Assembly: GCA_964658655.1 (NCBI GenBank)
Contig: CAZZZL010000012.1
Location: forward strand, 38,042 to 102,041
From: G963692885 sp964658655
GTDB lineage: Bacteria; Acidobacteriota; Terriglobia; Terriglobales; Acidobacteriaceae
DNA length: 64,000 nt
Reading direction: 5' to 3'
Below, one piece after another: positions 62,219 through 64,000 of the stretch. Positions within the stretch are counted from its first letter, which is position 1. Each line of letters starts with the position of its first letter. Below the pieces are notes generated by a model, which was not told the origin of the DNA, searched no databases, and saw only the letters and a program-made list of their open reading frames with translations. Position numbers and translations under genes: made by a program.

Positions 62219-63603
62219 TGCAGCTCGCCATTGTGATCATGGCCGCAGGCAAAGGCACGCGGCTGAAGTCAACCCGGCCCAAGGTGCTGCATGAGATTGG
62301 CGGCAAGCCGCTGCTGGCGCACGTGATTCGCGCGGCCTCGCAGGTGGTGCCGCCGTCCGATATTTTCGTGATCATCGGCCACCAGGCCGAGCGGGTACAG
62401 GCCGCAGTCACAGCGACCGGCGTGAACTTCGTGACGCAGGAGGAGCAGCGAGGAACGGGCCATGCGATACAGACGGTGCAGAGTGCCGTGCGCAACTATG
62501 AGAACATTCTCGTGCTCTCCGGCGATGTGCCCCTGATACGCGATGTGACGATCCGCGAACTGCGCGACTTTCATCTTCAGCAGCGCGGCGCGATGACGAT
62601 TCTGACGGCAGAGCCATCCGACCCGACGGGTTACGGCCGTGTGCTGCGCAGCGACCCGCGTCAGCCTGAGGTGGAAGCGATCATCGAGCAGAAGGCGCTT
62701 TCGCCGCTGCAGATGCAGTTGACCGAGATCAATTCCGGGATTTACGCGTTCGCGACCAAGCCGCTCTTCGCGCATATCGGCGAACTGCAGACTGCGAATG
62801 CGCACGCCGAATACTACCTGACCGACATGGCGAGCCTGCTGGTTGAAGCGGGTGAACGCGTGGTCGCGCTGACAGTCCACCAGTGGACCGAGGTATTGGG
62901 CGCGAACACGATTGAAGAAATGATGGAGCTCGACGCGGCGCAGCATTTCCGCAAGGCGAAGGAACTGATGGCCAATGGTGTCACTATTTTTCGGCCGGAT
63001 ACGACGGTGATCGATGAAGATGTGACGGTTGGTCCCGACACGATTCTTGAACCATATGTGCAGTTACTGGGCACGACGACGGTGGGCTCAGAGAGCCGGA
63101 TTCGTTCCCACTCGGTGATTGAAAATACGACGATCGGCGATCACGTTACTATCCGCAATGGCTCGATTGTCACGGGCTCGACGATTGGGAATGGAGCGCT
63201 CATTGGCCCGTATGCGCACATTCGGCCGGAGTCGGAAATTGGCGAAGGCGCGCATGTCGGCAACTTTGTTGAGACCAAGAAGGCGCATCTCGGTGCCGGG
63301 GCCAAGGCGAACCATCTTAGCTACCTGGGCGATGCGGAGATCGGCGCAGGAAGCAATATCGGCGCCGGCACCATTACCTGTAACTATGACGGTGTCAATA
63401 AGCATCGCACGGTGATTGGTGAAAATGTCTTCATCGGCAGCAACTCCGCCATGGTGGCGCCGATTGCTATCGGCAATGGCGCCTATGTTGCGGCTGGTTC
63501 GACACTGACTGAGGATGTGCCGGAAGATGCGCTGGCGCTCGGGCGGGCACGCCAGACAAATAAAGATGGCTGGGCGAGGAAAAAACGGGCGCGCCGCGGC
63601 TAG
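62218..63603 (+). CDS. glmU: Bifunctional UDP-GlcNAc pyrophosphorylase / glucosamine-1-P acetyltransferase
   Basis: Makes UDP-N-acetylglucosamine for peptidoglycan and LPS from glucosamine 1-phosphate, acetyl-CoA and UTP. The 461-residue protein has an N-terminal uridyltransferase domain (LAIVIMAAGKGTRLKS, LSGDVPLI) and a C-terminal left-handed beta helix of hexapeptide repeats (from about 255) with the acetyltransferase motif GNFVETKKAHLGAGAKANHL and NYDGVNKHRT. AAAGGAG is 7 bases before the ATG, which overlaps the stop of the M16 partner (TAATG). Coupling of glmU to a peptidase pair is unusual and may simply use a shared promoter. Confidence 0.97.
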   Translation: MQLAIVIMAAGKGTRLKSTRPKVLHEIGGKPLLAHVIRAASQVVPPSDIFVIIGHQAERVQAAVTATGVNFVTQEEQRGTGHAIQTVQSAVRNYENILVLSGDVPLIRDVTIRELRDFHLQQRGAMTILTAEPSDPTGYGRVLRSDPRQPEVEAIIEQKALSPLQMQLTEINSGIYAFATKPLFAHIGELQTANAHAEYYLTDMASLLVEAGERVVALTVHQWTEVLGANTIEEMMELDAAQHFRKAKELMANGVTIFRPDTTVIDEDVTVGPDTILEPYVQLLGTTTVGSESRIRSHSVIENTTIGDHVTIRNGSIVTGSTIGNGALIGPYAHIRPESEIGEGAHVGNFVETKKAHLGAGAKANHLSYLGDAEIGAGSNIGAGTITCNYDGVNKHRTVIGENVFIGSNSAMVAPIAIGNGAYVAAGSTLTEDVPEDALALGRARQTNKDGWARKKRARRG

Positions 63604-63629
63604 AGGCTATCTTGTAGAGTTATCGAGAT

Positions 63630-64000
63630 TCAGGCGGCTTCGGCGCGGCGGTCGGCATGGCCGGTCAGCACGTTACGCATCCTGATGCGTGCGCACAGCA
63701 GCGTCCGCTCCACCTGCTGCCTCGGCAGTTCGAGAAGTTCCGCCACCTTCTCCGCTGGATAGCCCTCGACATCACGCAGCAGAAAAACGATGCGCTCATT
63801 TGGCGGCAGTTCCTTCAAGGCCTCTTCCAGTTCGGTGCGCTTTACGTTTCGGCCACTGAGACCGGTGCCTGCAGCAGCTTCGACTGAGGGAGCCACTTCG
63901 TCGATCGGCAGGCGCTGACGAAGTTCGTCGACCATGGCGGTGTCGACGCCTTTCGCGTCGGGCTCTTCGCTCTTATGAAAGGCGCGCACGAAAGTGTCGG
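63630..64000 (-). CDS. ECF RNA polymerase sigma factor, cut by the window edge
   Basis: Partial gene; the 3' end is present and the 5' end lies beyond 64000. The visible part holds the end of sigma region 2 (DTFVRAFHKSEEP), a linker of about 50 residues, and sigma-70 region 4 with LPPNERIVFLLRDVEGYPAEKVAEL followed by the helix-turn-helix LPRQQVERTLLCARIRM. A GTG at 63989 is in frame but falls inside region 2, so it is not the start. Subfamily and target promoters cannot be judged, and a possible anti-sigma gene would lie outside or be absent on this side. Confidence 0.85.
   Translation of the reverse strand, partial: DTFVRAFHKSEEPDAKGVDTAMVDELRQRLPIDEVAPSVEAAAGTGLSGRNVKRTELEEALKELPPNERIVFLLRDVEGYPAEKVAELLELPRQQVERTLLCARIRMRNVLTGHADRRAEAA

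Noticed and set aside
1..64000. CRISPR array, prophage, insertion sequence or integrated element
   Set aside because: No regularly spaced repeats, transposase, integrase or phage structural genes were seen, and base composition is even across the window.

Overview
The window is GC-rich DNA from a Gram-negative bacterium. It most resembles a member of the Acidobacteriota, class Terriglobia (Acidobacteriaceae). That placement is inferred from gene content: an orphan MacB/FtsX-type permease of the ADOP kind, a huge sedolisin (S53) protease with bacterial Ig-like repeats, a beta-propeller histidine kinase, a phosphoketolase/acetate kinase pair, and a radical-SAM/UdgX pair. Nearly all sequence is protein-coding. 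I found no rRNA, tRNA, CRISPR array, insertion sequence or phage gene.

Layout. (1) 22-5158, minus strand: a caa3-type cytochrome c oxidase operon (ctaC, ctaD, ctaE), then an unrecognised multi-pass membrane protein and a diheme cytochrome c lipoprotein. (2) 5611-9685, plus: a propeller sensor kinase, its NarL-type response regulator and a small secreted protein, divergent from the oxidase operon. (3) 9823-13382, plus: phosphoketolase and acetate kinase, overlapping by 4 bases. (4) 13379-16052, minus: a radical SAM protein followed one base later by a DUF4130-UdgX fusion, a poorly understood DNA repair or modification pair. (5) 16155-17612, plus: a GH27 alpha-galactosidase. (6) 17724-28874: an envelope/exopolysaccharide locus with UDP-xylose synthase, UDP-glucose dehydrogenase, an acyltransferase, gmhB, the complete dTDP-rhamnose set rmlABCD, a Wza-like export protein and a Wzc-like tyrosine kinase. 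(7) 29433-32704: two secreted proteins sharing a C-terminal module, and a Gly/Ser-rich secreted protein. (8) 32743-36153: three glycosyltransferases (GT2, GT4, GT9). (9) 36237-41992: an anchored hypothetical protein, the ADOP permease, glycine oxidase and citrate synthase. (10) 42053-47581, minus: a lytic-transglycosylase-like lipoprotein, a Tat-exported Gfo/Idh oxidoreductase with a Tat-exported TIM-barrel protein, a PNPOx-like flavoprotein, signal peptidase I and a secreted DinB-like protein. (11) 47670-50892, plus: cysteine desulfurase overlapping mnmA (tRNA 2-thiolation), then a GNAT acetyltransferase. (12) 50933-54404: a DUF948-like protein, a YtxH protein and a GH57 branching enzyme. (13) 54468-58679, minus: the S53 protease. 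(14) 59106-63603, plus: an active/degenerate pair of M16 peptidases overlapping glmU. (15) The right edge cuts an ECF sigma factor.

How the parts fit. Regions 6, 8 and glmU make nucleotide sugars (UDP-GlcA, UDP-Xyl, dTDP-Rha, UDP-GlcNAc, heptose phosphates) and the transferases and export machinery for a surface polysaccharide, although no flippase or polymerase is visible. cysteine desulfurase supplies sulfur to MnmA. phosphoketolase makes acetyl phosphate, which acetate kinase converts to acetate and ATP.

The items most worth following up are the radical SAM/UdgX pair with a possible sliding-clamp motif, an apparent ATT start codon for rmlC, the paired secreted proteins that end in the same module, and the Tat-exported oxidoreductase/TIM-barrel pair. 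All functions are read from sequence motifs and family knowledge. No database search was run.
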